From Catonia carolina (taxonomy: Eukaryota > Arthropoda > Insecta > Hemiptera > Achilidae), in assembly GCA_035578175.1 (NCBI GenBank), contig JAQMRL010000012.1, positions 21,634,671 through 21,698,670 of the forward strand: DNA of 64,000 bases, in the 5' to 3' direction. The position numbers and the translations under genes were made by a program. Under the pieces are notes generated by a model, which saw only the letters and a list, made by a program, of their open reading frames with translations, searched no databases and was not told the origin of the DNA. This document shows, one piece after another, positions 1-7,357 of this stretch (position 1 is its first letter; each line of letters opens with the position of its first letter).

Positions 1-477
1 ACGCGCCTACCTACGTCCGTTGGACATTCGTCAAAGATCAAACGATTACTGACTGACCGCACTCGGGGGTCTCTTTTTATACCTACTCATTCATAAAGAT
101 TGTTCCAGAATAAAGCAGTAAAATCTACTCAAGTAAAAAAATAATAACTCTGTATTAATGAATGCTAGAAAATTCCTTTTGTTAACAAGTCAACTACTGT
201 AAATAGAAAACGTAAACAACCTCATAAACAACTTCATAAAAATAGCTGTACACAATAGTATACCTGAAATTTTATAATAGGCGTACTACACGATAGTTTT
301 TACAACTATTGTGAATAGACACACCTTTATGGTCGTCATTGTAAAATTGTCATTCACAATTGATATATTATTATTTCTTTATTACTCTCTCTTGTTGTAA
401 CTATTATTTCACACTATATACTATTTCATGAATGGATTTCTGGAACATTCGTGATCCGTCTGGTCGATTCTGTTACA
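1..477 (-). mobile_element. Solo LTR, cut by window edge
   Basis: This matches 60151-60627 base for base at a constant offset of 60150, apart from a handful of substitutions. It is the promoter-side part of the LTR described at 59812-60627. On the minus strand the LTR begins TGTAACAGAATCG at 477. The TATA box is at 74-81 and the overlapping TCAGT initiators are at about 48-56. The polyadenylation half lies left of the window. ATATTT follows at 478-483, as in the complete copy. No internal retroelement sequence is present on the visible side. Confidence 0.75.
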
Positions 478-1350
478 ATATTTTCGGATATGTTAAAGAC
501 ACAAATAGTGCGAAAGAACTCTCTAATGATTATTTCTTTGTTGATTTAGGAACTGATAGTTAACTCAAAACGTATAATAAAAATATACACGTTCTGCACC
601 AATAGTGTAAAACTCCAATCAGCAATTCATTCCTCCTTAAAAAACGTTAGAAAAATCGTTGTGCATTGCTCTCTGTTTATTTTTGCTATAGTCAAAATTC
701 AAGCAAAAAAATTATAATGATTCTTAGAAATAAAACCGTACGTATTGATGTACTACGCCTATGTTATTTAAGGAAGATGTTGGTTTGAACATTAAATTTA
801 ATAAACTCTTATCAGATTATATTTTTTGTACGATTAGTAAGATTAAATTTGTACGTTCTTTCATAACGACTTTGATAACATCCTTTCTTACAAATCTGAT
901 TTTTTAAATTACTTAAAATTAGGTAAATAATGAGATGTTAAATACTCGGCACAATTAATTTGAGTTTTTAGATCATTAGGGTAGAAGTTAGTTCAAACAT
1001 TTACAAGTTATCTGAAATAAACTGAAAAGTTAATTGGGTTACATTTTTTGGTTTGTAACCGTATGTTTCAGTAGAAAAGTCATTTGATGAGCAAAGCAGA
1101 CCTTCTAAAAAATTTTCACTTCGCACCTTGCAAATGCGTCTTTAATATATTCACACTGCAAGGTCTAACTGTATAAAAATCTACTGTCATATGAAGAAGG
1201 TCTAAAAGTGTTTATTACACCAGTACTTCTTATGTTGTTATAATGTTTTAGTCGAAAATTGCTTCATTCTTGAAGAAAACAGAAGTATTATTTTAGCCGT
1301 GGAAGTAGCAGTTGAAATTTAAAAAATATTTAACAGTTTAATGTTTCATA

Positions 1351-1435
1351 TAGGCAATATTATTTTTCGCATTATAATATAAAATAATGAAAAGAACTGC
1401 GAAAAAGTGCGGAGAAATTTCAAAAATATTGCCTA
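1351..1435 (+). other. Two-part stem-loop in A monomer
   Basis: TAGGCAATATT (1351-1361) pairs perfectly with AATATTGCCTA (1425-1435). Nested inside, TTTTTCGCA (1363-1371) pairs with TGCGAAAAA (1398-1406), leaving a loop of 26 nt. The outer 11-bp stem recurs in most monomers. The inner stem is weaker in other copies, which read TGCGAATAA. It could be a structured transcript or DNA hairpin. No known RNA family is recognised. Confidence 0.45.
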
Positions 1436-1977
1436 GAAATTTTTCATATCGTTAACCGTTTTTAGTGTGACTGATTGTCGTTAAAAGGGCACAATTTATA
1501 TTTTGCTATTACTAGGTATTGTTCAAGTATATTGTAAATTTCAGTTTGGTAATGCCGGCGATTCTACTGACGATTACTTGACAAAAAAAACTTTGGAGAC
1601 GTCCTTATTTGAATAAACTTTAATATACAATGAAAAAATCACAATGTGTTACGTTCGTATAGTAGTGTTTGCATGGTAGCCGAGAAAATAATGTCTTAAA
1701 TTTAAGCAAGCTTGTATGTGTAAACGCAATCTATTCTTGTGCTTCCTTTTTGTGAATTTAAATTTTTTATACTGTGAAAACAGTATAAATATACCGCTGT
1801 TTCATACAAATAACGATATTCATTCCGTACTCGGAAGACCTTAACAAGTTTAAAAATGTTTTTGGTAGGCGTTTTAATTCTGGAAAGTATAGCATTTCAG
1901 TAGACGTTATTGTTTAATATTCGGCCGCATCGTTAACTGGGCGGTGACAATGGGCGGATATATGTAAAAATGTAAGT

Positions 1978-2250
1978 CGACGTCACGCGCAGGAACAGTA
2001 CCGGACCAATCAGGAAGCTTGATACTGACAAATGACGTAATACTGATTGAGACGTTTTCATTGGTCGATATCGGATGACGTAGTGAACTATAATGAGCCT
2101 TCTGATTGGACAATATTGACCAATCAAAGTGACGCCTAAGAAGACATCTGATTGGTTAGGTTTGGAGATTTTTCATTGGTTAAAAATACTACACTCTGAT
2201 TGGTCCTATATTATATCTGCCTTTGACGTCACACGCGCGTTGCCGTCATT
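1978..2250. promoter_or_regulatory. CCAAT/TGACG cluster of A0
   Basis: CCAAT pentamers on either strand start at 2006, 2060, 2105, 2120, 2151, 2175 and 2199. TGACG-type boxes lie at about 1981, 2033 (TGACGTAA), 2076 (TGACGTAG), 2130 (TGACGC), 2224 (palindromic TGACGTCA) and 2244. At this base composition fewer than one CCAAT would be expected in a tract this long. CCAAT is the NF-Y site and TGACGTCA the CREB/ATF site, two factors known to act side by side in promoters. Two GC boxes (GGGCGG) lie just upstream near 1940-1957. The cluster recurs in A1-A11. Activity is inferred, not shown. Confidence 0.55.
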
Positions 2251-2331
2251 GTAGGCCGCCTTACTTGCAAGACCTAAATAATTATTTTTTTTACTGTACA
2301 TTAGTTCTATTATATTTTAGTAGTATATTTT

Positions 2332-2976
2332 GGCTACAACTTAATACATCAAACAAAACTATTTGTTTTAAGCTCTAAATAAACCTAGAGGCCTAACCAA
2401 TCCTTATTCATTTTATTTAAGATTTTTTTGTATTTCGCCACAAGCTTAGACTATAAATTAGGTAGGCCTAAATAAGATGATAATATTTCAGTCTAACAAT
2501 AGGAACCTACAACCCTTTGTAACCTTTTATTTACACAAAAAATAACATCAAGTGACGGTAATTTATTGCTGGAGAAAATGGAAGCTGCTTCTAATTTTTT
2601 TAGGAACCAGTAATAGTTGGTCTATAATAATTTGGTTTCATATTTTTGACAAAATTTACTCAAAAAAAGTAGAAGGCGCTGAAAGATAATAGGCCTACTT
2701 CACGAACGGGCCACGGATTTCTGTGGGAATTATCTTCGGCAACCATCAAGCATTTAGTCGCCTATCGTAGCCCTACTAGTAATTCCATTGCAGTTCCGTG
2801 AATCGACAGTTAGAGCTTAATATTAATGTGATATTCATAGATTGTATGCTATTCAGTTAAGTTTTGGCTATATAAGTTTTACTTATCCAAAAATAAGGCA
2901 AGCAATGCGACATTTTAAAATAATAATGATAGGTCTAATTAATGTTATAATATAAAAATAATAAATTAAAACTTAC
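2332..2976. other. AT-rich left part of B, intron-like
   Basis: No protein-coding signal is seen on either strand. The palindrome AGGCCT (often TAGGCCTA-like) recurs near 2389, 2466 and 2691. If the exon at 2977-3055 is real, this is the start of its first intron, read on the minus strand. No convincing acceptor with a following exon is visible before the A0 boundary. Confidence 0.4.
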
Positions 2977-3055
2977 CTTTTATATAGCTGTTTGTATTCA
3001 ACTCTGGGGCTTGTAATCCCATGGCTTTGAAATACATATCGCTTCGTTTCAACAT
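2977..3055 (-). CDS. Candidate first coding exon, function unknown (B1)
   Basis: On the minus strand an ATG at 3055 has A at -3 and opens 26 codons, starting MLKRSDMYFKAMG and ending NTNSYIK. The frame then meets AAAAG|GTAAGT, a full match to the 5' splice donor consensus, at 2977/2976. Unspliced, the frame stops four codons later. Upstream are two TCAGTT initiator-like motifs (3123-3128 and 3133-3138) and an E-box CACGTG near 3100. The predicted peptide is almost unchanged in all five B copies. I do not recognise the protein. It may be a captured 5' end of a host gene or part of a transposon. The short length keeps confidence low. Confidence 0.3.
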
Positions 3056-3122
3056 GATGAGACAGGAAATTTAACCGCGCAGTACTGTGGAAGTGCAGCC
3101 ACGTGCAGATCGAACAGATCAT

Positions 3123-3138
3123 AACTGAACAGAACTGA
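3123..3138 (-). promoter_or_regulatory. Paired TCAGTT initiator-like motifs
   Basis: Two TCAGTT motifs ten bases apart on the minus strand match the arthropod initiator consensus. They sit about 70-80 nt ahead of the ATG of the candidate exon. I found no clear TATA box at -30 and no clear downstream promoter element. The same arrangement is present in the other B copies. Confidence 0.3.
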
Positions 3139-3291
3139 TGACAGCGACTCGACTTAAGATGTGTAAAACCGGCAACATCGCGTGAATGAGTCAAAAAACG
3201 ATAATAGCGTAAAATGTGTATAAAGCTGTATAACAATTTGTATAATTTTTATAACAACTGAACATCTCTTTTTACATCTGATGCATAAAAC

Positions 3292-3316
3292 AAACTGCAT
3301 CTCAATGATGCAGTTT
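3292..3316 (+). other. Short perfect hairpin
   Basis: AAACTGCATC (3292-3301) and GATGCAGTTT (3307-3316) are perfect inverted repeats around a 5-nt loop. It lies between the candidate promoter and the snapback element. One arm has a substitution in B4. It may mark a transposon end, but I cannot name the family. Confidence 0.35.
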
Positions 3317-3366
3317 TCGAGGTAAAAAGTCACGGCTAAGATGTAGAAATCGAGCGTCGAAGAATG

Positions 3367-3398
<32 letters not shown>

Positions 3399-3511
3399 TA
3401 TTAAACATTAATTTCCTTTGTTTGCACCACTACATATATGATTATGAACAGCCAAAACAAAATAAAATAAAATATAAAACTCACCTCAGAGTATTATATC
3501 ATATTAAGATC

Positions 3512-3539
3512 TTTCGTCTCCCTCGGAGACATCATCAGG
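3512..3539 (-). ncRNA. Hammerhead-ribozyme-like core (B1)
   Basis: On the minus strand CTGATGA is followed by a stem GTCTCC/GGAGAC closed by GAG, then GAAA. This is the order of the hammerhead conserved core around helix II, with one extra U after CUGAUGA. I could not find a matching helix I or a cleavage site with a plausible helix III. It may be decayed, need a partner elsewhere, or be a chance match. It lies on the same strand as, and downstream of, the GIY-YIG fragment, where such motifs occur in Penelope-like elements. Confidence 0.35.
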
Positions 3540-3586
3540 ACTTTAAAAAACATAAACACAATAAAACATAAAACACAAACACAATA

Positions 3587-3665
3587 GTGGTCGTAGACCA
3601 CGTCAATTGTTCAAAACAATAGCTATCCTAAAGCACCATTCCGCGCGCGGTTTATTCGGCCGAAT
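3587..3665. other. Row of four small palindromes
   Basis: GTGGTC/GACCAC with loop GTA (3587-3601), ATTGTT/AACAAT with loop CAA (3606-3620), CCGCGCGCGG (3641-3650) and ATTCGGCCGAAT (3654-3665) lie in one 80-bp stretch. On the element's strand this is the region between the GIY-YIG stop codon and the hammerhead-like core, i.e. its 3' untranslated part. Confidence 0.4.
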
Positions 3666-3692
3666 GACAGTATAATCATTTTGTACCTAGTT

Positions 3693-3959
3693 TTATTCTT
3701 TATCTCGATTAAGTACAATTTGAAATAATTTATCATTATCAAATTCTGTCTGGCTGTTCATTAAATTTATCTTTTTATTTTTAAATTTATAAATATAATA
3801 TTTCTCCAACTGCCATAATTTGTTACTATCAAAACATATTTCTAAAATTTCCAAATTATTTTCATGACTGCTTATTTTATGCCCTTTCGTCAGCAGATGT
3901 TCTGCCACATTAGAACTTTTACATTCCTTTTTTAAATAAGCAGCATAATGCTCAGAAAA
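3693..3959 (-). pseudogene. GIY-YIG endonuclease C-terminal fragment, Penelope-like (B1)
   Basis: The minus-strand frame runs 88 codons from an in-frame stop at 3962 to a TAA at 3693. No in-frame ATG lies at its start. It reads FSEHYAAYLKK, then VAEHLLTKGHKISSHE, LEKYYIYKFKN and LMNSQT. The spacing of an H-rich 'AEHL..GH' segment, the 'LEKYYIY' helix with its acidic residue and a final N-containing motif matches the C-terminal half of the GIY-YIG endonuclease fused to reverse transcriptase in Penelope-like elements. The GIY and YIG strands and the catalytic arginine region are missing, removed at the snapback junction. It cannot encode an active enzyme. Confidence 0.6.
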
Positions 3960-4638
3960 TCAGTATATGATATAATACTCTGAGGTGAGTTTTATATTTT
4001 ATTTTATTTTGTTTTGGCTGTTCATAATCATATATGTAGTGGTGCAAACAAAGGAAAATAATGTTTAATAAAATAATATATATATATATATATATATTAC
4101 GATACGTAGAAGGCAACTGAAAAATCTAATTCAAAATATCTTGAGACGAATTAATTTTTATCACAGGGTCAGCCAATTATATGACTAAAGCACATAAAAA
4201 CAGAAGAGGTGGAGGTATAAATGACACTAGTCAGAGTTATCTCATCTGAGATTCATGAATTTCATTTTACAATCAAACCAGTGTTGATAATGAAATACAG
4301 GTGTCATTCGGAGAGTCGAAAGTACATGATTTTCCGAAGGACTGGCATTCTGATAAGTATAATTATAAAAGCTGTGAGAAGACCATGTAAACTAACTCAA
4401 CATATCTCACTCAGAAAAGATTTTAGAGGTTCAAACCACCTTGTCCGCTGCTTACCTAAAATACAACTTTCATTGCACAACAATTTCAACAGCCAGCATT
4501 TTAGTTTACTGACAAATTGGATTGAAAATAAGTAATTTTATTAGCCTACCTTGCTTAAGAGAACGCATGAATTGTTCGGTTTCGGAACGTTAAAAAGTCG
4601 CATCTGATAATGCTTATAAAATTGTAATATTCGAACAA

Positions 4639-4670
4639 GCCTACATAATGCCTACATAATGCCTACATAA
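4639..4670 (+). repeat. 11-bp minisatellite
   Basis: GCCTACATAAT is repeated just under three times. The equivalent place in module C3 (near 7990) has a single copy, so the expansion is specific to C1. It is present in C1 of all five B units. Confidence 0.7.
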
Positions 4671-5038
4671 ACACTGATTACAGGCCTAAAACTCTATAAA
4701 ATCACAGCTACCGGGATCGTAATTTTTCTGCTTATACTTTCGCTACGACAATTAAGCGAATGCTGTCGCCGAATTATTTTTTATTTATCTCATCTGTACG
4801 AATCAGGTGTTAAAGATTATAGTTTTACACTGCCTGTGTAGAAGATATAAATACTGCTTATAAATTTCCCGTTAACTAACAGATCCTAAATCAACGAAAA
4901 ATAGACTTGACAAGACGTTACTTGACAAATCATTTTTGACCTACGCTATTATTGTGTTTAATAGAAACAAAAATATATGTATCAAAATATAACTGGTATT
5001 CAACATACGATCTATTAGGGTTGCGTGAGTAAGTCGGG

Positions 5039-5347
5039 CCAATTTGATTGTGATGCGCATGTGACGTCAACGGCTCAGGTAATAATTGCCCAATCAGAGT
5101 CTCGTATTTTCGGCCAATAAGAAAGCCAAGTTTTAACCAATCACAAGTCTTCTTTTGCGTCATTTTGATTGGTTAATATTGTCCAATCAGAGAGTTTATA
5201 TTACTGTACAACGTCACACCAATGTCAACAAATGACAAAGTGTCTTGAGCGTTACGTCATTCGTTTGGATATGCTGCTTTCTGATTGGTCCGTACTGATT
5301 CTAGGCGTCACGTCGAGTGTGATTGTAATATGAAGTCCACACCCAAT
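5039..5347. promoter_or_regulatory. CCAAT/TGACG cluster of C1 (B1)
   Basis: CCAAT boxes on either strand start at 5039, 5090, 5114, 5137, 5168, 5183, 5219, 5284 and 5343. TGACG-type boxes are at 5062 (TGACGTCA), 5158, 5212, 5255 and 5306. Read on the minus strand the boxes follow the same order as in the A cluster, and most are one-to-one. In this copy the box read as CATTTG near 5228 is mutated; other B copies keep CATTGG there. Equivalent C1 clusters: 18981-19289 (B2), 27353-27661 (B3), 35691-35999 (B4) and 44042-44350 (B5). Confidence 0.55.
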
Positions 5348-5399
5348 GACAACTTCTAGTTAACGGTAGGGCAGAACATATGAAGGTACCTTTTAATGA

Positions 5400-6290
5400 G
5401 ATTTATAGTTTCTTGGTAAATATCACTTACGAAATATGAAGTACCCCATTGTAGAGATCTTTCGAGTTCTTAAGGAAATTAAAAATTGGTTTCTGTTGCT
5501 GCTAAATGTTAACACGGTTTTTTAAAAAATCACGAGTGTTCATTCGATACCGACACAAAGAAAAAAAACAAAAGAAGGTTATCTATTTTTCCTAGTTGTT
5601 CGATTTTTGTAACCTAATTTTTGGCCAGTAATGTATCATATTTTTAAGGGAATGACTTTATACAACTGTAAATAAATATTACGATACGTAGAAGGCAGTT
5701 GAAAAATCTAATTCAAAATTTTTTGAGACGAAACAAAGTCAATATCCTACCGGGTAAGAAAATATACCTCATTAATCCGTTTTATAACAAGAAAACTATT
5801 TTGCTCTACCAACGAGCATTAGTCGAAAAATAATAATCAACGGTTTGACTAAATGATAATATAATGGCCAATGTGATTTCGAGAAATGTTTTCTGGCTTT
5901 ACTCTGATTTCATTAGTTCCTGTATTTTAAGGTGGATGAAATTTTTTGTGGCCATAATGAAAAGGTAGAGTGTTAAAAATTTTTGGAACGTAATTTGCTA
6001 GTTTCTGCAGGAAATAAATGTATTCATTTTTATCACAGGGTCAGCCAATTATATGACTAAAGCACGTAAGAACAGAAGAGGTAGAGGTATAAATGACACT
6101 AGTCAGGGTAATATTATCTGAGATTCATGAATTTCATTTTACAATCAAACCGTTTTGATAATGAAATACAGGTGTCATTCGGAGAGTCGAAAGAACATGA
6201 TTTTACGAAGGACCAGCATTCTTATAAGTATAATTATAAATGCTGTGAGAAGACCATGTAAACCAACTCAACTTATCTCACTCAGAAAAG
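5400..6290. other. Linker and left flank of the LINE (B1)
   Basis: This AT-rich stretch has no supported gene. TTACGATACGTAGAAGGC at 5679 repeats the start of C1 at 4098, so a partial C copy (C2) begins here. From about 5878 to 6290 it resembles the sequence right of the LINE (7358-7769) at roughly 90% identity. The LINE is thus bracketed by imperfect direct repeats of about 410 bp. Confidence 0.55.
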
Positions 6291-7340
6291 AAAGCATTTG
6301 ACAATCTGGACTGGAGTAAAATGTTTAAAACATTGAAAAGGCTAGGAATTAAATACAAAGAAAGGAAAGTTATCTACAGTCTGTATAAGAATCAAACGGC
6401 TGTTTTGAGAATCGAGGGGTACGAAAAAGAGGCTGCTGTAAGAAAAGGTGTACGACAAGGTTGTTCTTTGTCACCACTACTTTTTAACTTGTATATAGAA
6501 GAGACTATAAATGAAGTGAAGGAGAAATTTGACGTAGGAATAAAAATTCAAGGAGAAACAATAAAAATGTTGAGATTCGCCGATGATATAGTAGTATTAG
6601 CCGAGGCAAAGAATGAACTAGAGGATGCCTTAAATGGAATGGATGAGATCTTGAGGAAGGATTACTTCATGAAAATTAATAAGAACAAAACGAAAGTGTT
6701 GTGCAGCAGCAAGAGTGGTTTAGAAGAGATGGGAAATTTAAAAGTAGGCAACGAAAACATACAGGAAGTTGGGGAATTCTGCTATCTAGGGAGTAAAATA
6801 ACAAAGGATGGTAGAAGCACGAGTGATATCAAGAGTAGAATTGCTCAAGCTAGAAAAGCCTTTGAAATGAAAAACAGCTTACTGACTACAAACATTGATT
6901 TACAGATTAGGAAAAATTTCTTAAAACATTATGTTTGGAGTGTAGCATTATACGGAAGTGAAACGTGGGTGATAGGGGCTGTAGAACGGAAGAGGATAGA
7001 AGCTTTTGAAATGTGGTGTTATAGGAAAATGTTAAAGATTAGGTGGGTGGACAAAAAAAGTAATTTAGAGGTTCTTAGGCGAGTGGATGAAAAAAGAAGT
7101 ATATGGAAGCATCTTACCAAAAGAAGGGATAGGCTAGTGGGGCATATCCTAAGACATCCAGGTATTGGGCTATCAATAATGGAGGGTAACATTGAGGGAG
7201 TACATTGTAGAGGGAGGCAAAGATTAGAATATATAAAGCAAATTACAAAAGATGTAGGGTGTTACAGGTATGTAGATATGAAACGACTTGCGCAAGATAG
7301 AACAGGTTGGAGAACTGCATCAAACCAGTCGAGAGACTGA
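6291..7340 (+). CDS. 5'-truncated non-LTR retrotransposon reverse transcriptase (B1)
   Basis: An uninterrupted frame joins the repeat at KKAFDNLDW (motif A, first catalytic Asp) and has its first ATG at 6321, giving 339 codons. From that Met: QGCSLSPLLF motif B (46-55), FADD motif C (86-89), INKNKTKV motif D (119-126), FCYLGSKIT (153-161), the LINE-typical ALYGSETW (209-216) and GHILRH (274-279). The endonuclease and the N-terminal fingers are missing. The stop is followed by TGAC and 13 A, so the 3' untranslated region is almost nil. Lys246 here is Ile in the other copies. The clade is not assigned. It is probably not autonomously active. Confidence 0.85.
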   Translation, partial: KAFDNLDWSKMFKTLKRLGIKYKERKVIYSLYKNQTAVLRIEGYEKEAAVRKGVRQGCSLSPLLFNLYIEETINEVKEKFDVGIKIQGETIKMLRFADDIVVLAEAKNELEDALNGMDEILRKDYFMKINKNKTKVLCSSKSGLEEMGNLKVGNENIQEVGEFCYLGSKITKDGRSTSDIKSRIAQARKAFEMKNSLLTTNIDLQIRKNFLKHYVWSVALYGSETWVIGAVERKRIEAFEMWCYRKMLKIRWVDKKSNLEVLRRVDEKRSIWKHLTKRRDRLVGHILRHPGIGLSIMEGNIEGVHCRGRQRLEYIKQITKDVGCYRYVDMKRLAQDRTGWRTASNQSRD

Positions 7341-7357
7341 TGACAAAAAAAAAAAAA

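Larger units (their letters stand above)
478..2331 (+). repeat. A monomer A0 (1.87-kb repeat, variant II)
   Basis: This is the first monomer of the 1.87-kb A family, about 1854 bp long. It begins at the ATATTT shared with the LTR junction and ends TAGTAGTATATTTT at the start of B1. Its private mark is a 21-bp deletion after GCGAAAGAA near 512, shared only with A11, the other LTR-flanking monomer. It carries variant II marks: GGGCGGATATATG near 1952 and ATAACGATATTCATT near 1810. It holds a stem-loop (1351-1435), an interrupted TATA palindrome near 1783 and the CCAAT/TGACG cluster (1978-2250). I see no credible coding region. Confidence 0.9.
3366..4097 (-). mobile_element. Snapback element with Penelope-like core (B1)
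   Basis: Two arms of roughly 130 bp (about 3370-3507 and 3961-4096) are near-perfect inverted repeats. Both include the stretch TTTGTTTGCACCACTACAT or its complement, and each ends in a TA run. Between them, on the minus strand, lie the C-terminal part of a GIY-YIG domain, a set of small palindromes and a hammerhead-like core. GIY-YIG endonuclease, hammerhead motifs and terminal repeats in unusual orientations are all known features of Penelope-like retroelements. The reverse transcriptase part is absent. The left arm cuts the GIY-YIG frame, so the inverted structure arose after or during truncation. Confidence 0.55.
4097..5400 (-). repeat. Module C1 of B1, inverted diverged relative of A
   Basis: The right part (about 4600-5400), read on the minus strand, aligns with the A monomer read on the plus strand. 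Shared blocks include CGTTAACTGG, CAGTACGGACCAATCAG, CTGATTGGACAATATT, GACTCTGATTGG against CACTCTGATTGG, TTGACGTCACA and TTGTTGATTTAGGA. The order runs through the A cluster, over the monomer junction, into the next monomer's start. The left part (4097-4540) has no A counterpart that I can see and no credible gene. An 11-bp minisatellite sits at 4639-4670. Confidence 0.6.

Noticed and set aside
1907..2113. 68-codon minus-strand frame repeated in every A monomer
   Set aside because: It runs through the CCAAT/TGACG cluster, resembles no known protein and differs at charged and hydrophobic sites between near-identical copies. The aligned C modules keep the DNA boxes but not this frame.
478..2331. 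A monomer as an LTR of a retroelement
   Set aside because: A has no TG...CA ends, no primer-binding or polypurine tract beside it, and occurs in head-to-tail runs without an internal coding region. It fits a satellite or derived element better.
2973..3236. 87-codon minus-strand frame overlapping the candidate exon
   Set aside because: It is in a different frame from the ATG with good context and ends by reading through the splice donor (AAA AGG TAA). The shorter 26-codon exon explains the signals better.
3154..3408. Frames rich in Tyr-Ile repeats over the TA runs
   Set aside because: These are translations of the TA microsatellite and change with its length.
4221..4535. 83-104 codon plus-strand frames in the C modules
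   Set aside because: Low-complexity, basic composition with no recognisable domain. The start shifts between copies and one related copy is interrupted by the LINE. Presence in all copies follows from recent duplication.
4930..5163. 77-codon minus-strand frame in C1 and C3
   Set aside because: It also crosses the CCAAT cluster. In the homologous A sequence the same strand is not open, and the open strand there is the opposite one. Length changes between copies (for example the insertion in B2) do not respect the protein.
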